Part shown: in pieces, positions 1-4,871 of the stretch
Numbering within the stretch: the stretch's first letter is position 1
Layout of the letters: every line of letters starts with the position of its first letter
Source of the DNA: Rickettsiales bacterium
GTDB taxonomy: Bacteria; Pseudomonadota; Alphaproteobacteria; Rs-D84
Assembly (NCBI GenBank): GCA_031273075.1
Contig: JAISSM010000020.1
Coordinates: 1 to 7,980, forward strand
Length of the DNA: 7,980 nucleotides
Reading direction: 5' to 3'
The notes under the pieces: generated by a model
Told to the model about the DNA's origin: nothing
The model's input: the letters and a program-made list of their open reading frames with translations, nothing else
The model's database searches: none
Translations under genes and position numbers: made by a program

Positions 1-259
1 CGCGAACAACAACTGTTCCCGTTCCGCGCTCCTCACGCTCCCAATCCTCAGGATCAAGTATCAGGATCAAAATATTTGCGCAACTCGGGCGGTCTATGCA
101 ATCAAATCATAGTCTTTCCATAAGAGAGGACAGAACCTTGGAATTACCTTTGCCGGAGCAATGTCCGGCGGGGGAAGCAGGCCGAGACGCCCCCGGGCTA
201 TGTAATTGTCGGAAGGCAATGAACGTCCGGGGGCGGATAATAGATAGCAGATAGCAGGT
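1..259. other. Gene-free left edge with strong hairpins
   Basis: No reading frame here is convincing. Frame 1 of the + strand is open from the edge to a TAA at 121-123 (40 codons) and could be the tail of a gene, but I recognise nothing in it. Visible structure: a near-repeat of TCAGGATCAA at about 48-57 and 61-70; a hairpin GCCGGA-GCAATG-TCCGGC at 152-169; and a larger stem of CGCCCCCGG (188-196) with CCGGGGGCG (227-235) that encloses a second stem, ATTGTC-GGAA-GGCAAT, at 205-220. The last item could be a structured RNA. I tried to read it as SRP RNA, tmRNA and RNase P RNA and it did not fit any of them. Confidence 0.4.
237..257. repeat. 7-bp tandem array (ATAGCAG type)
   Basis: Three consecutive 7-bp units: ATAATAG, ATAGCAG, ATAGCAG. 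The array directly abuts the nested palindromic element that begins at 260. It shares its unit with the array at 709-743, so the two flank the small + strand gene and its repeat element. Confidence 0.7.
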
Positions 260-439
260 CGTCATTGCGAGGAGTCCAGAGGACGACGATTGTTGTGCCC
301 CCCTCCTTGAGGGGGGCTGGCGCGCGAAGCGCGACTGGGGGGAGCTCCCCCTCGGCGCCAAAGGCGCCACTCCCCCTCAAGGAGGGGGAGACAAAAAAGA
401 ATTGGATTGCCGCGCCGCCGAAGGCGGCCCGCAATGACG
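260..439. repeat. Nested palindromic composite repeat
   Basis: The outer arms CGTCATTGCG (260-269) and CGCAATGACG (430-439) are perfect inverted repeats. Inside lie two head-to-head copies of a C/G-rich unit. One runs forward at about 298-346 (CCCCCCTCCTTGAGGGGGG, then a GCGCG hairpin); the other runs in reverse at about 343-391 (GGCGCC-AAA-GGCGCC hairpin, then CTCCCCCTC-AAG-GAGGGGGAG). They meet at the palindrome GGGGGAGCTCCCCC (338-351). The right part continues as GACAAAAAAG, then a TTGGATTGCCGCG module shared with copies near 1543-1593 and 1809-1860. The reverse unit recurs almost identically at 4788-4838. The sequence type resembles the GTCATTGCGAGG dispersed palindromes common in many proteobacterial genomes. 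It ends about 10 bp before the Shine-Dalgarno of the gene at 462. Confidence 0.85.
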
Positions 440-461
440 AAAGAGAAAAAAGGAGAAATAT

Positions 462-683
462 ATGAAAAAGGCAATGTTTTTATTTTTGTGTTTGGTCGGG
501 GCGGCGTTCGTTTGGCCGGCATGGTCGGCGACGATCGCAAACGCCGACTATACGGTCGTATGCGAAAACACCTGTCCCGCGGAATATCCGACGCCGGTGG
601 CCAGCGGCGATACGCTCTCGGGGGCCAAGTCCGCAAGCTGCACCGAAACCGGCAAAGGAGTGTTTACGTATACGTGTCAATAA
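462..683 (+). CDS. Small secreted Cys-containing protein, unknown function
   Basis: A 73-residue protein that I cannot assign to a family. Residues 1 to about 23 look like a Sec signal peptide: two Lys, a long hydrophobic stretch (MFLFLCLVGAAF) and an AWSA end that suits signal peptidase I. The mature part would be about 50 residues with four Cys (VVC, NTC, ASC, YTC), which could form two disulfides in the periplasm or outside. The one Cys in the leader (residue 10) does not sit in a convincing lipobox. The start is supported by AAAGGAG six bases upstream of the ATG. The stop TAA is the first base of a 9-bp hairpin. No promoter is clear; the nested repeat fills the space immediately upstream, so transcription must start within or before it. 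It is the only + strand gene seen. A chance ORF is possible but unlikely given the RBS, leader and terminator. Confidence 0.72.
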   Translation: MKKAMFLFLCLVGAAFVWPAWSATIANADYTVVCENTCPAEYPTPVASGDTLSGAKSASCTETGKGVFTYTCQ

Positions 684-703
684 CGCGGGCAAAACCCGCG
701 TTA
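681..703 (+). terminator. Hairpin overlapping the stop codon
   Basis: TAACGCGGG (681-689) and CCCGCGTTA (695-703) form a perfect 9-bp stem with a CAAAA loop, and the gene's TAA stop lies in the 5' arm. Only a weak T-run follows (TTAAATT), so this may be an inefficient terminator or an mRNA 3'-end stabiliser backed up by the hairpin at 753-775. Confidence 0.55.
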
Positions 704-708
704 TTAAA

Positions 709-743
709 TTAGCAGATAGCAGGCAGCAGGTGGCAATGAACAA
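709..743. repeat. 7-bp tandem array (TAGCAG type, degenerate)
   Basis: Five 7-bp units that drift in sequence: TTAGCAG, ATAGCAG, GCAGCAG, GTGGCAA, TGAACAA. The second unit is identical to units of the array at 244-257, and the last resembles the AACAAT units of the array at 4683-4717. This suggests the array types may be related by decay. Confidence 0.65.
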
Positions 744-752
744 TGCTTTCAC

Positions 753-775
753 AAAAAACAACGAAGTTGTTTTTT
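753..775. terminator. Bidirectional intrinsic terminator
   Basis: A perfect 10-bp stem, AAAAAACAAC (753-762) and GTTGTTTTTT (766-775), with a GAA loop. The stem begins with six A and ends with six T, so RNA read from either strand ends in a U-tract. It lies between the end of the + strand gene (683) and the end of the convergent NYN gene (785), where a shared terminator is expected. Confidence 0.8.
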
Positions 776-784
776 ATCGAATTA

Positions 785-1426
785 CTACCAATCTTTCGGC
801 TTTGTGATTACGCGGCCGCCGGGCAATCTGATTTCATTCGGGAACTGATGCGCCGCAAAAAGATTCGGCAGCAGATGCTTAGTGTGCAATATGTGATTAT
901 GCAGGACTTTATATGATCTCGCGCCACGGCCTATAAAAAGCCCTATTTGTTTTCCACATTCCCGGTTTGCAATTTTGACCGCGTTCGCCATGTCGCTGTC
1001 GTTGCTGAACAGCATCGCGTAATCAAATTTGTCGTCCTTGGCGTCCGCGACCATTCGTATTGCCAAATTGACGTCGGTTCCTTTTTCCTCGGTCTTTACA
1101 ACATTGACCATATTTACGCGGCCGGCATCCCAATCCGATGTCAAGGGCAGCGTGACTCTGCGGATAGAGAAAAACCCAAGTTCAACGGAAACTTTGCCCG
1201 TCGATTCCAAAGCTTCAAAATAAATTTTTTGATTCAATGCCCTTTGCGGGTTATTTGCATCGGATTTCATTGCGGAAAAGTATTTCACGGCGGTCAATTC
1301 GTCGTCGGGGCGAAGCAAGGCTCCGCACATTGATTCGATATTCAACTATTTGTATTTCGTGCCCTTGAGCGAACCGTAGAAAAGATTCAGGCCATCTATG
1401 TAGGCAATAACGCGCCGTCCCGACAT
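785..1426 (-). pseudogene. NYN-domain (LabA/DUF88-like) nuclease gene with in-frame TAG
   Basis: Read from the ATG at 1426 this is a 213-codon frame with one stop at codon 27 (TAG, 1346-1348). NYN proteins are PIN-like, metal-dependent RNases. The signature acidic residues are intact across the break: D11 in YIDGLNLFYG, D118 in KGTDVNLA, and D143 and D145 in SNDSD. From memory of the family, the sequence around codon 27 reads K-W-L-N/D, so TAG most simply replaces a TGG. The upstream fragment (26 codons) has a good ribosome site (AAGG about 9 bases before ATG) and a near-consensus promoter. The downstream 186 codons are open and end in TAG followed at once by TAA. The downstream part alone would lack D11 and the first strand, so it should be inactive even if started at the TTG at 1345. 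Alternatives are readthrough, sequencing error or a polymorphic allele; the lack of other damage points to a very recent event. Confidence 0.8.
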
Positions 1427-1439
1427 AATATATCCCTTA
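1424..1439 (-). promoter_or_regulatory. Ribosome binding site of the NYN gene
   Basis: On the minus strand AAGGGAT lies about 6 to 8 bases before the ATG at 1426. It marks 1426, not the TTG at 1345, as the ancestral start, because the protein from 1426 contains the first catalytic Asp and the first NYN strand. Confidence 0.65.
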
Positions 1440-1446
1440 CGATACA

Positions 1447-1489
1447 AGGGGGGCTTTCGCCCCCCTAGGCGCCGCTACGAATAACGGCG
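1447..1489 (-). promoter_or_regulatory. Two tetraloop hairpins in the NYN leader RNA
   Basis: Read on the minus strand, the leader forms CGCCGUUA-UUCG-UAGCGGCG (1489-1470; one U-G pair) and then AGGGGGGC-GAAA-GCCCCCCU (1466-1447). Both have exceptionally stable tetraloops (UUCG, GNRA). The second is followed by UUGUAU, so it could act as an attenuator or as the end of a short RNA. Predicted transcription start is near 1496, which makes the leader about 70 nt. Confidence 0.6.
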
Positions 1490-1502
1490 GGTTTCTGCGG
1501 TG

Positions 1503-1531
1503 ATTATAACAGGTTCTTATAAAAAAGTCAA
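1503..1531 (-). promoter_or_regulatory. Sigma70-type promoter of the NYN gene
   Basis: On the minus strand: TTGACT (1531-1526), 17-bp spacer, TATAAT (1508-1503) with a TG one base upstream (extended -10). This is the closest match to consensus in the window. It lies between the repeat cluster and the two leader hairpins and drives the NYN gene independently of the operon upstream. Confidence 0.85.
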
Positions 1532-1542
1532 GGTCGCGATAT

Positions 1543-1593
1543 GACAAAAAGGATTGGATTGCCGCGTCGCCCTTCGGGCTCCTCGCAATGACG
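1543..1593. repeat. Dispersed palindromic repeat, copy 1
   Basis: Starts GACAAAAAGG, continues through GGATTGGATTGCCGCG and the hairpin GCCCTTCGGGC, and ends CGCAATGACG. It is identical to the copy at 1809-1860 except for one A in the A-run, and is a close relative of 389-439. On the minus strand it reads CGTCATTGCGAGGAG. Confidence 0.9.
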
Positions 1594-1600
1594 GGGAGTG

Positions 1601-1721
1601 CAAAGTTCCCCTCCGTCGGAGGGGTGGCCCTGAAAGGGCCGGGGTGGTTTTTCGAACTGACGCAACCACCCCGTCTTTTACGCTTCGCGTAAAATCCACC
1701 CCTCCATAGAGGGGAACTTTG
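1601..1721. repeat. Head-to-head pair of CCCCTC/GGGGTGG repeat units
   Basis: The outer arms CAAAGTTCCCCTC (1601-1613) and GAGGGGAACTTTG (1709-1721) are perfect inverted repeats. Each unit holds a CCCCTC/GAGGGG hairpin, a TGG, a second hairpin of variable sequence, and a GGGGTGGTT end (1641-1649 forward; 1664-1672 as AACCACCCC). The variable hairpins are GGCCC-TGAAA-GGGCC (1626-1640) and TTTTACGC-TTC-GCGTAAAA (1676-1694). The architecture matches the pair at 298-391: conserved edges, changed inner stem, inverted orientation. Confidence 0.85.
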
Positions 1722-1735
1722 GCTCTGCATGTTTA

Positions 1736-1811
1736 AGCTCCCCCTCGGCGGCGAAGCCCCCCCCCTCATCCGTCTTCGCTTCGCTACGCCGAGACTCGAG
1801 GAGGGGGAGAC
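1736..1811. repeat. Rearranged AGCTCCCCCTC repeat unit
   Basis: It begins AGCTCCCCCTCGGCG and ends CGAGGAGGGGGAGACAAAAAA, as in the units at 343-391 and 4788-4838. The inside is longer and different (an uninterrupted run of nine C, then TCTTCGCTTCGCTACGCCGAG). It runs directly into the second copy of the dispersed palindrome at 1809. Confidence 0.8.
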
Positions 1812-1860
1812 AAAAAAGGATTGGATTGCCGCGTCGCCCTTCGGGCTCCTCGCAATGACG
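1809..1860. repeat. Dispersed palindromic repeat, copy 2
   Basis: Same sequence as 1543-1593 apart from one extra A in the A-run. The two direct copies bracket the inverted pair (1601-1721) and the rearranged unit (1736-1811). Confidence 0.9.
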
Positions 1861-1932
1861 TTTCCTGTTTGCTTTGCAAACGGGAAATAGTTGTTTGCTT
1901 TGCAAACAAGGTGTGTTTCATAGAAACACACC
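1861..1932. repeat. Three consecutive hairpins
   Basis: Three perfect or near-perfect stems follow one another: TTTCCTGTTTGC-TTT-GCAAACGGGAAA (1861-1887, one mismatch that can wobble), TTGTTTGC-TTT-GCAAACAA (1891-1909) and GGTGTGTTTC-ATA-GAAACACACC (1910-1932). They lie just past the last gene of the minus-strand operon (stop at 1941). The third is met first by the polymerase and is followed by UUGUUUG, so it could end the operon transcript. Confidence 0.7.
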
Positions 1933-1940
1933 CCACCAAT

Positions 1941-2540
1941 TTACAAGACTCTATCCCCGCCTTCGCGGGGATGACAAAGGAACTCTTCCCGCCTTTTCCA
2001 AAACTCATCAAGGTTTTCGACGAAGCGCACCCTTGGATCATCGCGCAAATAATGATTCCATCCGGTATATTCGTTTGAAATCATCAGATGATTTATACCG
2101 TTTTCGACGCACAATTCTATGATTCTTGCCCCGTCGTCTATATGAAGTTTCGGATTGATCTCTTTCAGTACGGCGATTTTGTCCGCGCCGATCCCGAGAA
2201 ACGTTATATCCGCCCTGTCGACATAAATGCCGCCCTTCGTGAATTGCGCAACCGTTAAATCCCTGCACTTTTCCGGCCGCGCGGTGACGAACCGCACGTC
2301 GTAATCCTTGCGCAGGGCCCCTATATACGCGGGCGCGTTCGGCGACGTCAAAGGCGCGCCGTAATATTCCGGGCCGACGAAAAATTTATAAAGCTCTTTG
2401 TGAACTTCGGGCGGAAGCCATTTGTAATTGAAATCTCCGTAATCAGGTTCGAATCCGCGCGCCCTCAAAAACTCCGCGACCGGCGCGCCGGACAGGAAAA
2501 CGACGTCGTCCAAATCGAAAGTTATGACGGGCCTTTGCAT
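1941..2540 (-). CDS. HAD-superfamily phosphatase, 5'-nucleotidase-like
   Basis: A 199-residue cytoplasmic protein with the four HAD motifs in order: FDLDDVV (nucleophile D9, acid/base D11), VTARP (T86), K121 in DKIAVLK, and HIDDG (D135, D136). The compact length and IDDG-type final motif resemble cytosolic deoxyribonucleotidase (NT5C-like) or related small phosphatases; the substrate cannot be told from sequence. The start ATG at 2540 shares its A with the TAA of the upstream rpiB-like gene (TAATG), implying translational coupling. AAGGATC further upstream may serve as a remote ribosome site. The last 11 residues (189-199, CHPREGGDRVL) are encoded by a dispersed palindromic repeat and are unlikely to be ancestral; the natural end was probably near residue 188. 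It is the last gene of a four-gene operon. Function in dephosphorylating a sugar or nucleotide linked to the RpiB product is inference. Confidence 0.83.
   Translation of the reverse strand: MQRPVITFDLDDVVFLSGAPVAEFLRARGFEPDYGDFNYKWLPPEVHKELYKFFVGPEYYGAPLTSPNAPAYIGALRKDYDVRFVTARPEKCRDLTVAQFTKGGIYVDRADITFLGIGADKIAVLKEINPKLHIDDGARIIELCVENGINHLMISNEYTGWNHYLRDDPRVRFVENLDEFWKRREEFLCHPREGGDRVL
1943..1976. repeat. GTCATCCCCGC-type palindrome inside the 3' end of a gene
   Basis: ATCCCCGC (1953-1960), CTTC loop, GCGGGGAT (1965-1972), flanked by GACAAAGG, form a typical dispersed palindrome; its minus-strand flank reads TGTCATCCCCGCG. It provides the last 11 codons and stop of the HAD gene. A relative is at 4751-4782. 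Confidence 0.8.
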
Positions 2541-2971
2541 TATGAGATAAGCTTGATCCTTCGAAGGCGGCGCTCCGTCGCGTCGAACGGGGATTCAAGG
2601 AAACTCCGCGCGACCAGAAACGCGGCCTCTAAATCGATGTCGTCCGCGCCCAGGGCCAAAACGTTTATATCTCCGTGAAACCTGTCCTGTTTCGCCTGAT
2701 CCGGTCGGTCGCACCTTGTCGCGCGAATGTGGCGGTACCGGTTCGCCGCGACCAAAACCCCGCCGCCGGTTCCGCATATGACAATTCCGCGCGCGGACGG
2801 ATCGGACAAAAGTTTGTCCGCAACCGGCGCGACGACAAGGGGGAAATCGACTTTTTCATCCGGATTGTCGACGCCCAGATTTTCGACGTCGTAACCGGCG
2901 GCGCAAAGCATGTTCCGCAGATAAAGTTTAAGCCCCACCCCGTGATGATCGTTCGCGACATATACTTTCAT
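2540..2971 (-). CDS. rpiB: RpiB/LacAB-family sugar-phosphate isomerase
   Basis: A 143-residue cytoplasmic enzyme of the family that interconverts ribose 5-phosphate and ribulose 5-phosphate (or related aldose/ketose phosphates). Family landmarks: VANDHHG (residues 5-11, with D8 and H9 at the substrate site), VDFP (41-44), ICGTGGGVLVAAN (65-77) with C66, and H99 in the stretch before INVLALG. C66 and H99 fall at exactly the numbers of the E. coli RpiB catalytic residues. The Asn that follows this His in E. coli is Gly (G100) here, and CGTGGG replaces the usual CGTGxG with Ile or Val, so the substrate may differ from ribose 5-phosphate. The end carries an Arg-rich ERRLRRI segment, as in RpiB. 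The ATG overlaps the bactofilin stop (ATGA), and the TAA overlaps the next start by one base. Full length for the family. Confidence 0.88.
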   Translation of the reverse strand: MKVYVANDHHGVGLKLYLRNMLCAAGYDVENLGVDNPDEKVDFPLVVAPVADKLLSDPSARGIVICGTGGGVLVAANRYRHIRATRCDRPDQAKQDRFHGDINVLALGADDIDLEAAFLVARSFLESPFDATERRLRRIKLIS

Positions 2972-3315
2972 CCGCGGATCTCTTTGTGGATAAGCTTACA
3001 TTCAAGCCGGTCGTTGCTGGTAATATTAAGGCGCGAGTAATAAAGATTCCCGGACATTGTGGCGTTGTGGAAGATATTCGCGACGTCGCACTCTATGGGG
3101 CCCTCCATGTTGCCGTGCAGGAAGACTATGTTTGCGATGACGCGCCCGTTGACGCTTCCGCCGCGGCCGATTATGACGACGTCGGCCTGGACCTTGCCCA
3201 TAAGGTCGCCGTGAATCTGCACGGTGTGATCGGTCTTTATATCGCCGTTAAGCTTGCACCCGGCGCCGATAATGGTGGGACTTTGCCTGTTCTCAGAGTT
3301 TGTAAATGCGAACAT
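2968..3315 (-). CDS. Bactofilin (polymer-forming cytoskeletal protein)
   Basis: A 115-residue protein of the bactofilin family (PF04519): short beta-helix subunits that polymerise without nucleotide and localise cell-wall enzymes at the inner membrane. The core from about residue 14 reads TIIGAGCKLNGDIKTDHTV, then IHGDLMGKVQADVVIIG and GGSVNGRVIAN; the regular G-x-I/V turns are the repeated rungs of the helix. The N-terminal tail is short and has no membrane helix, and there is a brief basic C-terminal tail (KLIHKEIRG). The ATG at 3315 is preceded by AAAGGAT with good spacing. It starts 18 bp after an M23 peptidase gene and overlaps rpiB by 4 bp. Bactofilin next to an M23 (LmdC-like) peptidase is a recurrent arrangement tied to cell curvature, stalk or bud formation; a role in local peptidoglycan remodelling is inferred from this. 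Confidence 0.9.
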   Translation of the reverse strand: MFAFTNSENRQSPTIIGAGCKLNGDIKTDHTVQIHGDLMGKVQADVVIIGRGGSVNGRVIANIVFLHGNMEGPIECDVANIFHNATMSGNLYYSRLNITSNDRLECKLIHKEIRG

Positions 3316-3333
3316 ATTTCATCCTTTTGTTTG

Positions 3334-4617
3334 TTATTTGTCTTTTGCCTTTATGAACATGTACGGATTGAACGGCGCGCCGTTGTACCTGATTTCATAG
3401 TGCAAATGCGGTCCGGTGCTTCGCCCGCTTGACCCGCCGAGTCCGATCAGATCGCCGGCCTTGATCTGGTCGCCGCGCTTTACGCTTATCGCGGATAGAT
3501 GGGCGTACAGGGTGGTGAAGCCAAGCCCGTTGTCGACTTCGACCGCGTCGCCGTAACCGAACCTGTTGCCGGCCTGAATGATCTTTCCGGGCGCGACGGC
3601 GTAAAGAGGCGTCCCGATCTGGCCGGAGAAATCGATGCCCTTATGCATGGTGGGCGTCCCGTCGAACGGATCGTTCCTGGTGCCGTAACTTGACGTTATG
3701 CGCACGGGCCCTTTGACCGGCTGGCCCAGCGGCAACATCGTGCGCGTCCGCTCAAGCCCCTGCCACAGTTGAACCTGTTCGGCCAATTTGTGATACTTCG
3801 GGTCCATGCCTTGCGCCAGTTTGAAATCCTTGACCGGCGGCCCGACCGCGGGGGAATCGGCGCGATTTGCCTTTTCGGCCAGCTTTTGATCGTTAAGCCC
3901 AAGGGACGCCAATATGCTTCCGATCTTGCGAAGATCGCGGCGGATGGCGTCGACGCCGTTGGAGGTCAATTGGCTTACGCGCTCCACGATTTGACCGTCG
4001 GCGGAATCGATTGCGACCATGGCCTCTTCAAGTTCCTTGTTCCACTTGCGCACCTGGCGGTTCTCTTCGCGCACCAATTCATAGTCGAGTTGAAGGTCGG
4101 AAAACTTTTTGAATTCCGGCGCATAGCTTCCGTTGCGGTACATGTCTTCGAGTTTCTGTTGCAAAAAGTCGATCTGTACCCATGTGTTCAGGCGGCGTTT
4201 CAATAAATCGGCGGACACGGCCTCGCCGACTTTTTTCGCGTCAAGGATTTGGTCGTCGATCGCGGTCATGTCGCGGTGAAGTTCGACGAATTTTTTGTGA
4301 TAGGAAACAAGATCGCTCATGTGCGTGGCGTGCGCGGCGCGCGCGGCGGCCAATTCCGCGGTGCGGGATTGCAACATGGGGCGGTGGTATACGTATATAT
4401 AGGTCGACCAAAAGGCCCAAATGGAAAGACCCATCCAAAACATGGCGCGGGAAAACCGCCAGAACGAGGTTTGGTGGAACGAGCGGACGATGCCGCTGGG
4501 CGTCGTCATGATGGTAAAATCGCGTTCCGGAAAAATATGCGCGATCCGGCGCCAGATCCAGCGGAAAGGCGCGCCCAGCATAGACATAAACGACGAAAAC
4601 TTCGCGAATAGAAACAT
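3334..4617 (-). CDS. Membrane-anchored M23 (LytM) peptidoglycan endopeptidase
   Basis: A 427-residue protein: cytoplasmic N-terminus (about 1-56, rich in Arg and Trp), one membrane helix (about 57-77, FSRAMFWMGLSIWAFWSTYIYVY), a long coiled-coil stalk (about 85-260, rich in E/K/A/L/Q), then a C-terminal LytM domain (about 310-420). All zinc and catalytic residues are present: H325 and D329 (HKGID), H373 (YAHLS), H404 and H406 (PHLHYE). It should therefore be an active periplasmic crosslink endopeptidase, unlike the EnvC/NlpD-type inactive LytM activators. This layout matches LmdC-type partners of bactofilin, encoded 18 bp downstream, so the cytoplasmic tail may bind that polymer. The ATG at 4617 has no clear Shine-Dalgarno, and the promoter at 4637-4665 would give a leader of only about 13 nt. 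A second Met at residue 11 is a possible alternative start. Confidence 0.9.
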   Translation of the reverse strand: MFLFAKFSSFMSMLGAPFRWIWRRIAHIFPERDFTIMTTPSGIVRSFHQTSFWRFSRAMFWMGLSIWAFWSTYIYVYHRPMLQSRTAELAAARAAHATHMSDLVSYHKKFVELHRDMTAIDDQILDAKKVGEAVSADLLKRRLNTWVQIDFLQQKLEDMYRNGSYAPEFKKFSDLQLDYELVREENRQVRKWNKELEEAMVAIDSADGQIVERVSQLTSNGVDAIRRDLRKIGSILASLGLNDQKLAEKANRADSPAVGPPVKDFKLAQGMDPKYHKLAEQVQLWQGLERTRTMLPLGQPVKGPVRITSSYGTRNDPFDGTPTMHKGIDFSGQIGTPLYAVAPGKIIQAGNRFGYGDAVEVDNGLGFTTLYAHLSAISVKRGDQIKAGDLIGLGGSSGRSTGPHLHYEIRYNGAPFNPYMFIKAKDK

Positions 4618-4636
4618 ATCTGCTTAACAAGGGGGA

Positions 4637-4665
4637 ATCTTACAACTTTTCCCCCCGTATGTCAA
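4637..4665 (-). promoter_or_regulatory. Sigma70-type promoter of the M23-bactofilin operon
   Basis: On the minus strand: TTGACA (4665-4660, perfect), 17-bp spacer that includes a run of six G, TAAGAT (4642-4637). The predicted start near 4630 leaves about 13 nt before the ATG at 4617, which fits the lack of a Shine-Dalgarno sequence there. Confidence 0.75.
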
Positions 4666-4682
4666 TTCCGGCGGGGTTTATT

Positions 4683-4717
4683 AACAGTTAACGATGAACA
4701 ATTAACAATTAACAATG
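4683..4717. repeat. 7-bp tandem array (AACAATT type)
   Basis: Five 7-bp units: AACAGTT, AACGATG, AACAATT, AACAATT, AACAATG. It lies about 18 bp upstream of the -35 box of the M23 operon promoter, between that promoter and a palindromic repeat cluster. Confidence 0.8.
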
Positions 4718-4723
4718 ATTGTC

Positions 4724-4782
4724 GCGGCGCGTTGCGCCGCATGCTTATTACCTGGATCCCGCGGTTAAACCGCGGGATGACA
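4724..4782. repeat. Two dispersed palindromes
   Basis: First, CGGCGCGTTGCGCCG (about 4726-4740), a short GC stem. Second, ATCCCGCGG-TTAAA-CCGCGGGAT (4756-4778), flanked by CCTGG and GACA. On the minus strand the latter reads TGTCATCCCGCGG, the same class as the palindrome that ends the HAD gene at 1943-1976 but with a different stem. Confidence 0.8.
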
Positions 4783-4787
4783 AATTA

Positions 4788-4865
4788 AGCTCCCCCTCGG
4801 CGCCGAAGGCGCCACTCCCCCTCAAGGAGGGGGAGACAATACTCCCCGAAAGGAGGGGGAGACAA
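4788..4865. repeat. AGCTCCCCCTC repeat unit plus a truncated copy
   Basis: The full unit (4788-4838) has a GGCGCC-GAA-GGCGCC hairpin (4799-4813) and CTCCCCCTC-AAG-GAGGGGGAG (4815-4835), then GACAA. It matches 343-393 at all but about one base. A shortened copy, ACTCCCC-GAAA-GGAGGGGGAGACAA, follows at 4841-4865, six bases from the end of lysA. As RNA from the minus strand these stems could terminate lysA, though no clear U-tract follows. Confidence 0.85.
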
Positions 4866-4871
4866 ATATGT

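Noticed and set aside
2..110. tmRNA tag-like start (ANNN) in frame 2 at the left edge
   Set aside because: The frame does not end in an AA-type degron, and no tRNA-like acceptor domain is present.
260..439. Insertion sequence
   Set aside because: No transposase frame and no target-site duplication that I can see; only palindromic, non-coding units.
107..636. Minus-strand open frames across 107-636 and within 1437-1931 with Arg/Pro-rich products
   Set aside because: They translate the palindromic repeats (peptides such as SLRGARRATRQS) and have no gene-like features.
785..1348. Reassignment of TAG to Trp in this genome
   Set aside because: The same gene appears to end in TAG, and a single internal TAG is better explained by mutation or error. 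A genome-wide codon survey would be needed to revive the idea.
2446..2456. GGTTCGAATCC resembling a tRNA T-loop
   Set aside because: It lies in the HAD gene (GFEPDYG). The flanking bases do not form a T-stem and there is no acceptor or anticodon arm.
3769..4611. Long + strand open frames opposite the M23 gene, and similar ones opposite lysA and the 401-aa gene
   Set aside because: They are antisense shadows caused by GC-rich codon bias. The minus-strand frames carry catalytic motifs, signal peptides and promoters.
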